A stretch of DNA of 61,142 bases from DATBFG01 sp036558645 (GTDB lineage Bacteria > Acidobacteriota > Terriglobia > Terriglobales > Acidobacteriaceae): the NCBI GenBank assembly GCA_036558645.1, contig DATBFG010000033.1, positions 1-61,142 of the forward strand, given 5' to 3'. Numbering within the stretch: the stretch's first letter is position 1; each line of letters begins with the position of its first letter. The notes below the pieces were generated by a model, which was not told the origin of the DNA, did not search any database, and saw only the letters and a program-made list of their open reading frames with translations. This document shows, piece after piece, positions 1 through 8,844 of this stretch. Position numbers and translations under genes: made by a program.

Positions 1-138
1 TGGCTGTTGTCGGGCAGTCCACAGAAAACGCTCAAGAGCGTTGCTGCTGCTCAGCGAGATGACAGGTTTGATTTGGCGATGCAGGTTCTGCGCGTTGATT
101 AGTGCATCTCGGTGATTGACGATATCAGGCGATAGCGC

Positions 139-276
139 TCATTGACCGGTGATTGCGTGCGCGATGAGCCGGATGCTGCCGCCCACGAGCACCAGAATCA
201 GCGCCAATATTAGCGCGTACTCGGCAATGTTCTGGCCTTCCTCTTCCAGGCACTCCATTGTTAGAGTGTCAATCAC
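139..276 (-). CDS. Flp/Fap-type pilin component, 45 aa
   Basis: This is a very short membrane protein of the Flp (type IVb) pilin kind. Such pilins are inserted in the inner membrane, cleaved by a TadV-type prepilin peptidase and assembled into Tad pili. An acidic, glutamine-containing stretch (EEEGQNIAEYALIL) runs straight into a single hydrophobic helix, the usual Flp pattern with the conserved E and Y just inside the helix. I chose the GTG at 274-276 because an AGGGGGG ribosome site lies about 7 bases upstream; an upstream in-frame ATG at 370-372 would add an unlikely tail. No tad secretion genes are in view, so it may be an orphan pilin or the edge of a locus to the left. Confidence 0.75.
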   Translation of the reverse strand: MIDTLTMECLEEEGQNIAEYALILALILVLVGGSIRLIAHAITGQ

Positions 277-420
277 GTTGGCCCCCCTAACCGTCAGCCC
301 AATTGTCCCACTGATACGACCTTGGAAAGCAGAAAGATCGACATGACTGGCGTTACAAGGCGATTTCACCACCTGCCGGGCGTAGCATGTATGGCCCCCA
401 AGTTACGTCATCGGGGATCA

Positions 421-1068
421 CTAGAGCATTGGCCGTTGCATGGCACTGATGCGAGCCTTCATCTTCTGATCGTTGGGAATCAGTTCCAAATAGCGTTTGG
501 CATGTTCCAGCGAACGGGCCATCTCCCCATTGTGCCAATAAAGCAACGAGAGGCGTTCCTCGTTTGCGGGTATCGGACGGCGCGGCCTTGGCGGTTGCAG
601 CGATAGAAATTCGCGTGCGATGTGATCGGTCGGTTCCGGTTGGGTGCCTGCCAGATAGGCTTCGGGCAATACGTAGGCTGCCTGCGCAGCATGGAGGATT
701 GCGAGAAGGTCTTCGATGCCTTTGAATTGTTCAAAGAAGGGCGGGCCGAGCCGTTCAAAAAGTGGCGCGTTGGCTGGAAGGTCGTTTTCATCCCAATGCA
801 TTCGTGTCCCAAAATGAACCCCATCGGGTTCGAAGTAGGCGTGCAGGCAGACACGGTTGTTCAGTTCTACGTCAGGCTCAAAAGGATCCGTGACACTCAC
901 GAAAAGTTTGATAAGAATGTCGCGTGACCATTGGAGCCTTTGAAAGACCACGGAATGGTTGATGGGACCGTGGCTCGTCACGAACCGTGAATGGTCGATC
1001 CGAAAACCGAGCCTGCTCATGGTCGGTTTCCACGTGTTCCTCAACTGCGCCGCTGTGTATTGGGGCAT
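421..1068 (-). CDS. Hypothetical protein, DUF4304-like
   Basis: A 215-residue cytoplasmic protein without signal peptide or membrane segment. The first 150 residues alternate hydrophobic and polar stretches and carry tryptophan-rich segments, in the manner of DUF4304-type proteins, but I cannot confirm that family by eye. The last 45 residues (from NEERLSLLYWHNGEMARSL) look like one TPR-like helical hairpin followed by a basic tail. No ribosome site is evident at the chosen ATG. It stands alone between a pilin gene and a divergent dipeptidase. Function unknown. Confidence 0.6.
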   Translation of the reverse strand: MPQYTAAQLRNTWKPTMSRLGFRIDHSRFVTSHGPINHSVVFQRLQWSRDILIKLFVSVTDPFEPDVELNNRVCLHAYFEPDGVHFGTRMHWDENDLPANAPLFERLGPPFFEQFKGIEDLLAILHAAQAAYVLPEAYLAGTQPEPTDHIAREFLSLQPPRPRRPIPANEERLSLLYWHNGEMARSLEHAKRYLELIPNDQKMKARISAMQRPML

Positions 1069-1305
1069 GAATAAACAGGCTTGATTCTATCGCGCACCTA
1101 GTTGTACTCAGGCGTTCTCCCAAGCTTGCGCCTTCCATTCGCCTTTCTCGATGTCGATGAGTGCTATCGCGATTTTGCGCCAAGCACCTTACTCCCAATG
1201 CATCTCGGAAACCTTCACGCTGGCAGCCGCTAAATCTCGGCAGTGGAAATCAATCGGACAACTGGGTAGTACAATTCGGCGCACCCCACATTCCAGGAGA
1301 TGCAC

Positions 1306-2604
1306 TTGATATCTCGTCGTCACTTTTTGGGACAATCAGGTTTGCTAGTGGCTTCCGCCGCTCTGGCTAACTCCGCGTTTGCAGATAGGGGTGGCGCCTA
1401 CGAAGACACACTCCCGCCAGACTCAAAGCTTCTTGAGCGGGCGAAAGCATTGTTGAAAAAAGCGCCCTTTATCGACACGCACAATGATTTGCCTTCGATG
1501 TTTCTGGAGATTAAGGCGGGCGACTTGACTTCGTTCGATATGAGCAAGGAGCAGCCGACCCTCTGTGCGGACATTCCACGATTGCGCGAGGGATGTGTTG
1601 GCGCACAGTATTGGTCGGTGTTCGTTGAGTCGGGAACACAGAAGACGCACACGTCTCTTCATGAGGCGCTACGGGAGTTTGATGTGGCGCTCCGGTTCAT
1701 CCGCACTCGCACGGAGTTGGAGCAGGCGCGAACTGCCGACGACATCGAACGAATCCATCAAGGCGGACGGATCGCTTGTCTGCTCGGAGTAGAAGGCGGT
1801 CATATGATCGAGAATTCTCCGGCGGCGCTGCGCGTGTTTCACGACTTGGGAGCCCGTTACATGACGCTCACGCACTGGGCCAATATCGATTGGGCCGATG
1901 CGGCAACGGACGAGCCAGAGCAGCAGGGACTGACAGAGTTCGGGAAACGCGTGGTGAAAGAGATGAACCGCCTCGGGATGTTTGCAGATATCTCACACGT
2001 GAGCGCCGACACGATGAAGGACACGTTGCGGGTAACGCGGGCTCCGGTTATCTTCTCGCACTCGAACGCATTCGCGATCGCCCCGCACCCACGGAACGTT
2101 TCTGATGATGTACTAGCCATGATGCCCAAAAATGGCGGCGTCGTGCATGTCAACTTTATTGGCGCGTTTGTGTCGCCAAAGACGGCCGAATTTGACGAAA
2201 GACGCAAGGCAGCCGTCAGGCAATTGCACATGCGTTTTGATACAGATAAAGAGGTAGCAGAGGGAACGGAGGAATGGGAGAAGGCGAACCCGGCTCCGCG
2301 GGGGACCATCGCGGATGTGGCAGACCACATTGATCACATTCGGAAAGTCGCGGGCATCGACAACATCGGTATCGGTGCAGATTTTTACGAAGCGACAGGG
2401 AACCCCATGGTGACCGGGTTGGAGAACGTGACCCGGTATCCGTATCTGTTCGCCGAGCTATTGCGTCGGGGATATACAGATGATGATGTACTGAAAATTG
2501 CCGGACGAAACCACTTGCGTGCTATGAGGCAGATGGAAACGGTAGCAGCGGAACTCCAAAAGTCAGAACAACCTCTCGTCACAGAAGGAGTGAAGGGCGT
2601 ATGA
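1306..2604 (+). CDS. Membrane dipeptidase, peptidase family M19, Tat-exported
   Basis: A zinc dipeptidase of the renal dipeptidase (M19) family, which cleaves dipeptides with a binuclear zinc centre. The protein opens with a twin-arginine leader (SRRHFLGQSG, then a hydrophobic run ending ANSAFA), so it is probably exported folded. Metal ligands are visible in order: FIDTHNDLP near residue 60, GVEGGH near 163, ISHVS near 230, FSHSN near 251 and GIGADF near 357. Length (about 430 residues) fits the family. The start is not settled: an ATG at 1300 touches AGGAG at 1295-1299 with no spacing, whereas the in-frame TTG at 1306 has the proper 6-base spacing, so I chose TTG. Its 3' end overlaps the convergent HAF-repeat gene by 42 bases. 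Confidence 0.9.
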   Translation: MISRRHFLGQSGLLVASAALANSAFADRGGAYEDTLPPDSKLLERAKALLKKAPFIDTHNDLPSMFLEIKAGDLTSFDMSKEQPTLCADIPRLREGCVGAQYWSVFVESGTQKTHTSLHEALREFDVALRFIRTRTELEQARTADDIERIHQGGRIACLLGVEGGHMIENSPAALRVFHDLGARYMTLTHWANIDWADAATDEPEQQGLTEFGKRVVKEMNRLGMFADISHVSADTMKDTLRVTRAPVIFSHSNAFAIAPHPRNVSDDVLAMMPKNGGVVHVNFIGAFVSPKTAEFDERRKAAVRQLHMRFDTDKEVAEGTEEWEKANPAPRGTIADVADHIDHIRKVAGIDNIGIGADFYEATGNPMVTGLENVTRYPYLFAELLRRGYTDDDVLKIAGRNHLRAMRQMETVAAELQKSEQPLVTEGVKGV

Positions 2605-3615
2605 AGGAGCCATGAGAACAGCAGAAATTGCTGCCAGAAGTTGGGTTTCTGAGCGTAATCGGGATGTAGCGCCAATTATTTCTTTGCCCGCATCAGTGGG
2701 AGGAGTCCAGATGAAGCCGTGCAACTCCGTATTCTTGTCATAGAAGAAGCCAACGACGACGCCAGCATTGTTTATGCCATACGCAAAGGTCTCTTGGGAG
2801 CCGGGGAATCTGATTTGCCGGGAGGTATTGTTCTGCACGACGAACCCTGCATGGTCAGTTTGGTGAACCACGTATGAGCCGGAGATTGCTCCGTTGTCGT
2901 TAATCGCAACCGGCTCACGATTACCTTTGGGCGGAAGTTTCCTTAGATTGCCACTTTCGAGAATGCCAGCCTTGTTGCGAGCACCAACGTAGTCGCCCAA
3001 AACTAAAGCCTGATCCAAGTTGTTGATGGAAGTCAGGACTGTACGTGGCGCTCCGGGCGCTTTCACTGTCTTGTACCTTGTGCCGTTTAACTCGAAACCC
3101 ATAGCTAATCCCGAAACCGGATCCTGAACCAGACCCACAATGGTGCCGGCATTGTTGATTGCGAATGGCAGCGTTTGTGTAGAAGCAGAATACTCAAGCG
3201 TTGTGAACGTCTGCGCCTGAATGTCGTACAAGAATCCGATTGCCGCGTCGTCGGTGTATCCGACTATCTGACCCACGTCGTTTATCCCAAGGAGTATCGT
3301 TCCTGAGGCACCAGGGAAATCAATCGTGGTGAAAACGGTGCCGGTCAACCAGTATCCATGAGCGCCAGCTCCATCGCTATAGCTTCCCACCACTTCTCCT
3401 GCTGTATTGATTCCGAAGCCGGTGGTATTGAAAGCTCCCGGCGCGTCAATCTGTGTATACGTCCCTTGCGCTAACATCGGCATAGATACGGCCAGCAGCA
3501 GTAGAACCGCCGCAATTATTGTTCGCATACAAGCGTTCACGTACGGTCCGATGTTATTTCCACAGATGACACAGATGTCCGCCTTCTTGGGAATTTCTTT
3601 CACTTTGTCAGGCAC
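2563..3615 (-). CDS. HAF-repeat secreted protein (six repeats)
   Basis: A predicted extracellular protein made of HAF-type repeats, each with the pattern (A/G)IN-x-x-G-x-(I/V)-G followed by a GF(L/I/V)-type strand. Six units can be counted, beginning GINTAGEVVG and ending GINNAGVVVG-HGFIW. The hydrophobic leader begins at MRTIIAAVLLLL (ATG at 3526-3528), but the best ribosome site (GGAGG, 7 bases off) serves the GTG at 3613-3615, which would give an unusual cysteine-containing 29-residue extension; either start is possible. About 35 residues after the last repeat have no repeat character and include a copy of a 28-base dispersed repeat (2650-2677). The gene overlaps the end of the convergent dipeptidase gene. 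Function unknown; HAF proteins are thought to fold as beta-propellers. Confidence 0.75.
   Translation of the reverse strand: MPDKVKEIPKKADICVICGNNIGPYVNACMRTIIAAVLLLLAVSMPMLAQGTYTQIDAPGAFNTTGFGINTAGEVVGSYSDGAGAHGYWLTGTVFTTIDFPGASGTILLGINDVGQIVGYTDDAAIGFLYDIQAQTFTTLEYSASTQTLPFAINNAGTIVGLVQDPVSGLAMGFELNGTRYKTVKAPGAPRTVLTSINNLDQALVLGDYVGARNKAGILESGNLRKLPPKGNREPVAINDNGAISGSYVVHQTDHAGFVVQNNTSRQIRFPGSQETFAYGINNAGVVVGFFYDKNTELHGFIWTPPTDAGKEIIGATSRLRSETQLLAAISAVLMAPSYALHSFCDERLF
2650..2677 (+). repeat. Dispersed 28-bp repeat, copy 1
   Basis: This 28-base stretch matches 5055-5082 at 27 of 28 positions, in the same orientation. It lies inside the 3' coding part of the HAF-repeat gene, just where the repeat units stop. 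A third, looser copy is at 3747-3772. Confidence 0.7.
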
Positions 3616-3746
3616 CGACTCGCCTCCGTCTCAAGACTAGACTCAGCGTAGTCGCGTTCTTTTACCGGGGGCACTGGCAAGAATGACAGAGAAATCGCCT
3701 GATGCAACTGAGCGATCACATGTTGAAATCCAGCGACTGGGATTTT

Positions 3747-3772
3747 GAGTGAAATCGGGATGTTTCGCCAAC
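3747..3772 (+). repeat. Dispersed repeat, degenerate copy 2
   Basis: A diverged copy keeping the core AATCGGGATGT and CGCCAA, in the same orientation as the copies at 2650 and 5055. It lies in the non-coding gap between the HAF-repeat gene and the DUF4239-like gene. The rest of that gap shows no other feature. Confidence 0.55.
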
Positions 3773-3836
3773 CAAGCCCAGGCACACTCCGTTTGGGTGA
3801 ACGATTCGTTCACTTGATTTCGGGACGCGGAGTGGC

Positions 3837-4595
3837 CTATTGATTAGGCAGCGATTGCGACAGGCTGAGCAGATTCTGCGGCACCACGCGAATGACCCCT
3901 CCACGTGGGCTGTCAATGTCGGAGATCAAGAAGAACGCAAGAGCACCCATCATTGGCAGGATCACAAGCATGCGTCGATGCGTCCCATGTGCGCTGTACC
4001 CAACCAGTAGGTTGGCGCAGATGGCGACTGCGGCCATTAAAAGCCATGCAGCAATTGGGATGCGGTTCCACCACGCAGCCTGTGTATACCCCTGCGAATT
4101 GAGCACATCGTTCATCCCGGAGACAGCAAGGGCAACGACCGGCGTGGACTGCGCCGTGGCTACCACCCTGACACTCGACCATAGCTCATTCTGCAATGCT
4201 GCTGTATCGGTATTGATCTTATCGACTCTTTCCAGGTCGCGAGTTGTGTAAAACAGCACACGCTGATCAATGTACTTTCTTAGCAATCCGCGTATTCTCG
4301 CGGCGTTCTCCGCCGGCAGCAGGTCAGCTCGCACATACTCAGTGCCGATTGCATTGGCCTCGGCTTCTTCATAATTCTTGCGTTGATCGTAACGGCCGAC
4401 AGCCATCGAAAAGCTAAAGCCGATCAGCAATCCGAGCAGCGTCAGTGTCCCGCCTAGGACGATATTGAAATCTTCCCGCCCTTCATCCTTTAAGGGAAAC
4501 ATCCTGTGGCGGATCTGGTCTCCAATGATCGCTGCAAGGAACAAGACCAGCAATGAAAGCGCAAACACAAGGAGTGGGAAGTTCATGAGCGTCAT
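3837..4595 (-). CDS. DUF4239-like (bestrophin-like) membrane protein
   Basis: A 252-residue inner-membrane protein. There is a hydrophobic helix at residues 6-24, a second at about 46-66 (IVLGGTLTLLGLLIGF), a long soluble charged region of about 110 residues, and two helices near the C-terminus (about 178-200 and 208-224). This two-plus-two layout and the YDQRKNYEEAEANAIG segment after helix 2 are typical of DUF4239 proteins, described as bestrophin-like. AAGGAG lies 9 bases before the ATG. It is a single gene; neighbours are on either strand and unrelated. Transport of an ion is possible by analogy only. Confidence 0.75.
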   Translation of the reverse strand: MTLMNFPLLVFALSLLVLFLAAIIGDQIRHRMFPLKDEGREDFNIVLGGTLTLLGLLIGFSFSMAVGRYDQRKNYEEAEANAIGTEYVRADLLPAENAARIRGLLRKYIDQRVLFYTTRDLERVDKINTDTAALQNELWSSVRVVATAQSTPVVALAVSGMNDVLNSQGYTQAAWWNRIPIAAWLLMAAVAICANLLVGYSAHGTHRRMLVILPMMGALAFFLISDIDSPRGGVIRVVPQNLLSLSQSLPNQ

Positions 4596-5141
4596 TAGCG
4601 TAAGCTCCTTAGACAGCAGTTAACGTAGTCTCGTCAGGTCTAGAGAATTCTTCCTGGAGCAAGCGGGAAGCGGGGTAGCGAAGAGATTGTCTTGTTTTTC
4701 GGTTGCTTTTAGATTGCGGTTTCGGGAGCCTTTCTGAAGGTCAAGTCTTATTAACGATCAAGAGTTTCGGTCTCCCAATGATAGATTTGATTTTGTTTCG
4801 AGAACAGTTGGTGCCGCGAGGGTGTGATCACGCCGATCCACAGGCTCTCAAATTGTTCGCTACATGTCCTCCGCATTCGCAGCTAATTGAAGATGACTCA
4901 TTACGGCCGACGACACGGCGTTTTTCAACTGTCACTTCTTGCTATCGGAATCGAGCGGGATGGCAGAATTCTTGACGACGAGTGAGATAGTTGTAGCTAA
5001 CAGCCGACTACGCTCAGAATCCCGACGTAGAGACGTTCGTCCTGGGCGGGGTGATGAGCGTAATCGGGATGTATCGCCAATTGCGTCTCTAAAGACTTTC
5101 GGGCTATAGTGCGGACGTTCAGCGGTCGCGAAGATGATCTT
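4596..5141. other. Gene-less stretch with one dispersed repeat copy
   Basis: No convincing gene is seen in these 546 bases. A 90-codon frame at 4703-4975 has no ribosome site and low-complexity-free but unrecognisable sequence, so I treat it as chance. The only structured element is the repeat copy at 5055-5082. Confidence 0.5.
5055..5082 (+). repeat. Dispersed 28-bp repeat, copy 3
   Basis: Matches 2650-2677 at 27 of 28 bases. It lies about 60 bases before the start of the FG-GAP gene at 5142, so here it is in a promoter or leader region, unlike copy 1, which is inside a coding region. Confidence 0.7.
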
Positions 5142-6263
5142 ATGAAACGTGGCCTACTCTCGTCGATGGTCGCTTGCATGTTTGTCCTGACCTCCGCGAA
5201 TGCGCAAGAAAAGTGCTTCGCAAGACCTAGTGACTTTTTCATAGCTCCGAGGACGCAGGGCTTCGCATCAGCAGATTTTGATCATGACGGTAACCCCGAT
5301 CTGGCCGTTATTTCTTACAGCGACAGCGAACATCAGAAACTTAATATCCTGCTGGGAAATGCTGACGGAACATTTCGTTCCCGAACCCAGTACTCGATGT
5401 TCTACCTAGGCGGGGATGTAGCGGTCGGAGATTTGAATGGAGATGGGAATGCCGATGTGGTCGCCACAAGTTGGGGAATAGATGTCTTCTTAGGGAACGG
5501 AGACGGTACCTTCCAGAAACACACCCATTTCAACGGACCACCTCTCGGGTATTTGTCCCTTGGCGACTTCAATAAGGACGGGCTAGCAGATGTGTTGGTC
5601 TCGGCGTCGTTCCCGGCCCCGAATTCTCTGGCTGTCCTTCTGGGTCGAGGAGACGGTAGTTTTGTTGCCAAGAATCTACCCTGGTTCTATGGCGTCAAAG
5701 GTCAGGTTGTGGCGGATTTTAATGGCGACTCTGTGCTCGACCTCGCTCTTATTTCTTGGCTTAACCACGGCACGATGGAGATTGAGCAAGGAAATGGAGA
5801 CGGAACATTTACGCCAATCGGCACATACTCCACGGACGTGAGTGACCCATTCGCGATAGTGGCGGCGGATTTCGACAAAGATGGAACCATTGATCTGGCC
5901 GTGGCCAATACGGGTACCAATGACATCGCTGTTTTTCACGGAACCGGCGACGGTTCGTTCCAAGTGTCAGGGAAGTATTTTGCACGAATCCCCCAGGACT
6001 TGGTGGCAGCAGATTTCAACGGAGATGGGAGCCTTGACCTGCTTTCCGTCTATCCCGGTTACATTATCCCTGCAACCATGTCGTTCCTGCCAGGTAACGG
6101 TGATGGAACGTTTCAATCCACGATCAAATATCTGAATGTACCTACCGGGGTCGACATACTGATGGCCATTGATTTTGATTCAGATGGGCTGCCAGATATC
6201 GCGACGATCAATTCGGACAATGGACATGTCGCAGTCGGCCTTAACACGGGAGATTGCCCGTAA
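5142..6263 (+). CDS. Secreted FG-GAP/VCBS repeat protein, seven repeats
   Basis: A secreted protein of 373 residues: a signal peptide (MKRGLLSSMVACMFVLTSANA) followed by exactly seven FG-GAP/VCBS units. Each unit has a calcium-type loop of the form D-F-(N/D)-x-D-G-x-x-D, then a hydrophobic strand, then a GNGDGTF-type turn; the seventh turn is degenerate (GLNTGDCP). Seven such units are expected to close one seven-bladed, integrin-alpha-like beta-propeller. I start at ATG 5142 because the signal peptide begins there; the frame is open further upstream to a GTG at 5109. It is followed by a larger paralogue on the same strand. Binding partner unknown. Confidence 0.85.
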   Translation: MKRGLLSSMVACMFVLTSANAQEKCFARPSDFFIAPRTQGFASADFDHDGNPDLAVISYSDSEHQKLNILLGNADGTFRSRTQYSMFYLGGDVAVGDLNGDGNADVVATSWGIDVFLGNGDGTFQKHTHFNGPPLGYLSLGDFNKDGLADVLVSASFPAPNSLAVLLGRGDGSFVAKNLPWFYGVKGQVVADFNGDSVLDLALISWLNHGTMEIEQGNGDGTFTPIGTYSTDVSDPFAIVAADFDKDGTIDLAVANTGTNDIAVFHGTGDGSFQVSGKYFARIPQDLVAADFNGDGSLDLLSVYPGYIIPATMSFLPGNGDGTFQSTIKYLNVPTGVDILMAIDFDSDGLPDIATINSDNGHVAVGLNTGDCP

Positions 6264-6534
6264 AAGCTTGGTGCTCGGGGAGGCCTTTCCCTCCGACCTG
6301 AGCCTTGTCAGTTTGGTTACCAGACATTTCTTAAGATGGCTTGGGCCGTTGCATTGGTCCGTTATATACTTCGCTCGTTTCAGGACTTCTCTTCGTATCC
6401 CCCGCGAAAGACTTGGTCACAACCTTTTCTTGAAACCTTCCCCTAGGGGAATGCTTAGTGCCAAAAAAGGGTTCGGCGGCGATTCTCCGGGAACTTTGGC
6501 ACACCTGGCATGTGATTAATCTTAGGAGATAGGT

Positions 6535-8727
6535 ATGTGCCGCATCAAAGTTCTATTCAGTGTTGCTGCTCTCGTTTCTTTCACTCTTCTCTCGCCGCTC
6601 TCCGTTGCCCAGCAATTTATCAGTGCGGCTCACTATAAGACCGGTACTGAACCTTATCTGCCCGTTGTTGCAGACTTCAATGTGGATGGCAAGCTCGATG
6701 TGGCTGTCCTGGATGGGCCCGGTTTCAGCGTCTTACTCGGCAATGGGGATGGCAGCTTTCAGGCACCGAAAGAAAGAGTTGCAAATCATGGATCCGCTGA
6801 GGCGGACGACTTCAACATGGATGGCAAGCCCGACCTCGCGCTCGTCGACCCCAACGCTGGGACGGTGCAATTGTTCATTGGTGCTGGCGACGGTACGTTT
6901 CAATTGCGAAGTACGACTCCCACACACCATCCCCAGGAGGTCGCAGCAGGGGACCTCAACGGCGATGGAAAGCCGGACTTAGTGACTTCGGTGTCGGCGG
7001 TTTACGACGACACCCTAGCGGTCAACGTGTTAATCGGCAAGGGTGATGGGACTTTTGAAACTCCCGTGGAGTACGCCGTTGGCAGCGCATCGGTGTGGGT
7101 TCAGGTGGCTGACATCAACGGGGATGGCAAACAGGACGTCGTGTCCGTCGACTGGGTTCCCCGCGTCGCAAAAACAATCAGCTTTCTCGCAGGAAATGGG
7201 GACGGAACACTGCGCGCCGCAATCGAGTCTTCCGTGGATGCGCAGCCATACACAGCCGCTCTGGGTGATTTCAATGGAGACGGCAAGCTCGACGTCGCGG
7301 TAGTGGACAATGAGCACGACTCCATCACCATTGCCTCAGGAAGAGGAGATGGAACGTTTCAGAGCGTGGGCCTGTTTTCCACGGGAGACACACCCCAGGC
7401 AGTCATCTCTGCCGACTTCAATCACGATGGCAAGTTGGACCTGGCTACCACGAATCTGCGGGAGGAGGCCATCAGTGTTCGACTGGGTAACGGGGACGGC
7501 ACGTTCAAGCCGCGTTCAGACTACAGCACAGGACCTTCTCCTTATAACCTCGCGGTCGCAGATTTTGACCGGGACGGCAAGCTGGACATTGTTGTTCCCA
7601 ACCGTCTATCTAATCCAGGAGTCGACCGCGGCTTTCTCGCCGTCCTTTTTGGAAATGGTGATGGAACCTTCCGTAACAACGATGTTTTCGAAATGAAGGA
7701 CCTGGTCACCTCCGTAGCGGCGGGTGATTTCAATAACGACGGCAGGCCCGACCTCGCAGTCGCCGTCATTTCGTTCGAGCACCATGTCCTGGTCATGCTG
7801 GCGAATTCCAACGGCACATTTTCAACTCCGACGTCGTTTCCGACCGCGGGGCCGTCATATGAAGCGGCGACCGGCGACTTCAACAGCGATGGAAAGCTTG
7901 ACATTGTCACGAGCGCGTATGTCGGCGGAGGACTAAGTGTTCTGCTTGGCAATGGCGACGGAACTTTTCAGCCCTACAGCGAGGTGCCGATCAGTATCTT
8001 TGCAGAACGCATGGTGCCGGCAGACTTCAACAACGATGGCAAACTCGACATCGCGGTTCTGGACCGCATCAAAGCCGGCGTGTTGCTGGGCAACGGGGAT
8101 GGCACCTTTAAGCCGCCAATTTTTTATAGGGATCTTGGAAAATCCTTGCAGCTTGCGGTTGGAGACGTCAACGCCGATGGCAACCTTGACATGGTCGTCG
8201 CGGACCTGGAAGTCGTGTCAGTCCTGCTGGGCAACGGAGATGGCACTTTCCAACCAAAGATCGACTCTGCGGTTGCGTTTGGCATACAGGGTGTCGCCTT
8301 GGCAGACTTCAACGAAGACGGAACGCTCGATGCGGTCATTACCCATAAGCATGGTAATTTCAAACGGGATGTCGAGATTCTTTTAGGGTCTGGTGATGGA
8401 ACCTTTCAAGCGGGCACCGGTGCACCGGCACAACCTTCGGCCGGCTACACGATTTTGGCGGACTTGAACTGGGACGGTCACGTGGACGTCATTACCAATG
8501 ACTACTCCTCTTCCCTACTGGGTGTTTTTCTTGGCCGAGGCGATGGCACTTTGGGGAAGATGCAGGTGTATTCCCCCGGGCCGTATCCAACGGAATTGGT
8601 GGCAGCAGATTTCAATCAAGACGGCTACCCCGACTTAGCTGCGGCTAATTTCGGTACTTTCAAGGGATCTGTGGGTGTTCTCTCGAACAATGGCTCAGCG
8701 AGATTAGGCCTCTCGGTGGACTTCTGA
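6535..8727 (+). CDS. Secreted FG-GAP/VCBS repeat protein, fourteen repeats
   Basis: A 730-residue secreted protein with a signal peptide of about 25 residues (ending SPLSVAQ) followed by fourteen D-F-N-x-D-G-K-x-D loops that are evenly spaced about 50 residues apart; thirteen are followed by a clear GNGDGTF-type turn and the last by a degenerate one. Fourteen equals two seven-bladed propellers in tandem. AGGAGA stands 6 bases before the ATG. The 270 bases between this gene and the smaller paralogue upstream hold no recognisable gene, so separate transcription is likely. The calcium-loop pattern suggests a stable extracellular binding or adhesive protein; there is no enzyme domain and no visible sorting tail. 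Confidence 0.87.
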   Translation: MCRIKVLFSVAALVSFTLLSPLSVAQQFISAAHYKTGTEPYLPVVADFNVDGKLDVAVLDGPGFSVLLGNGDGSFQAPKERVANHGSAEADDFNMDGKPDLALVDPNAGTVQLFIGAGDGTFQLRSTTPTHHPQEVAAGDLNGDGKPDLVTSVSAVYDDTLAVNVLIGKGDGTFETPVEYAVGSASVWVQVADINGDGKQDVVSVDWVPRVAKTISFLAGNGDGTLRAAIESSVDAQPYTAALGDFNGDGKLDVAVVDNEHDSITIASGRGDGTFQSVGLFSTGDTPQAVISADFNHDGKLDLATTNLREEAISVRLGNGDGTFKPRSDYSTGPSPYNLAVADFDRDGKLDIVVPNRLSNPGVDRGFLAVLFGNGDGTFRNNDVFEMKDLVTSVAAGDFNNDGRPDLAVAVISFEHHVLVMLANSNGTFSTPTSFPTAGPSYEAATGDFNSDGKLDIVTSAYVGGGLSVLLGNGDGTFQPYSEVPISIFAERMVPADFNNDGKLDIAVLDRIKAGVLLGNGDGTFKPPIFYRDLGKSLQLAVGDVNADGNLDMVVADLEVVSVLLGNGDGTFQPKIDSAVAFGIQGVALADFNEDGTLDAVITHKHGNFKRDVEILLGSGDGTFQAGTGAPAQPSAGYTILADLNWDGHVDVITNDYSSSLLGVFLGRGDGTLGKMQVYSPGPYPTELVAADFNQDGYPDLAAANFGTFKGSVGVLSNNGSARLGLSVDF

Positions 8728-8844
8728 GTTGGTTGGAGAAGAATTCCGATATCACTCAATTGCATGAAAACCAGGCGCATGGATGGCGCAAACTTTTGTG
8801 CGGACTTTCTACGAATTGCAACTGTTGCTTACGCGGGACAGTAG

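Noticed and set aside
4703..4975. A 90-codon frame in the gap before the first FG-GAP gene
   Set aside because: No ribosome site, no similarity pattern, and it does not continue any neighbouring gene.
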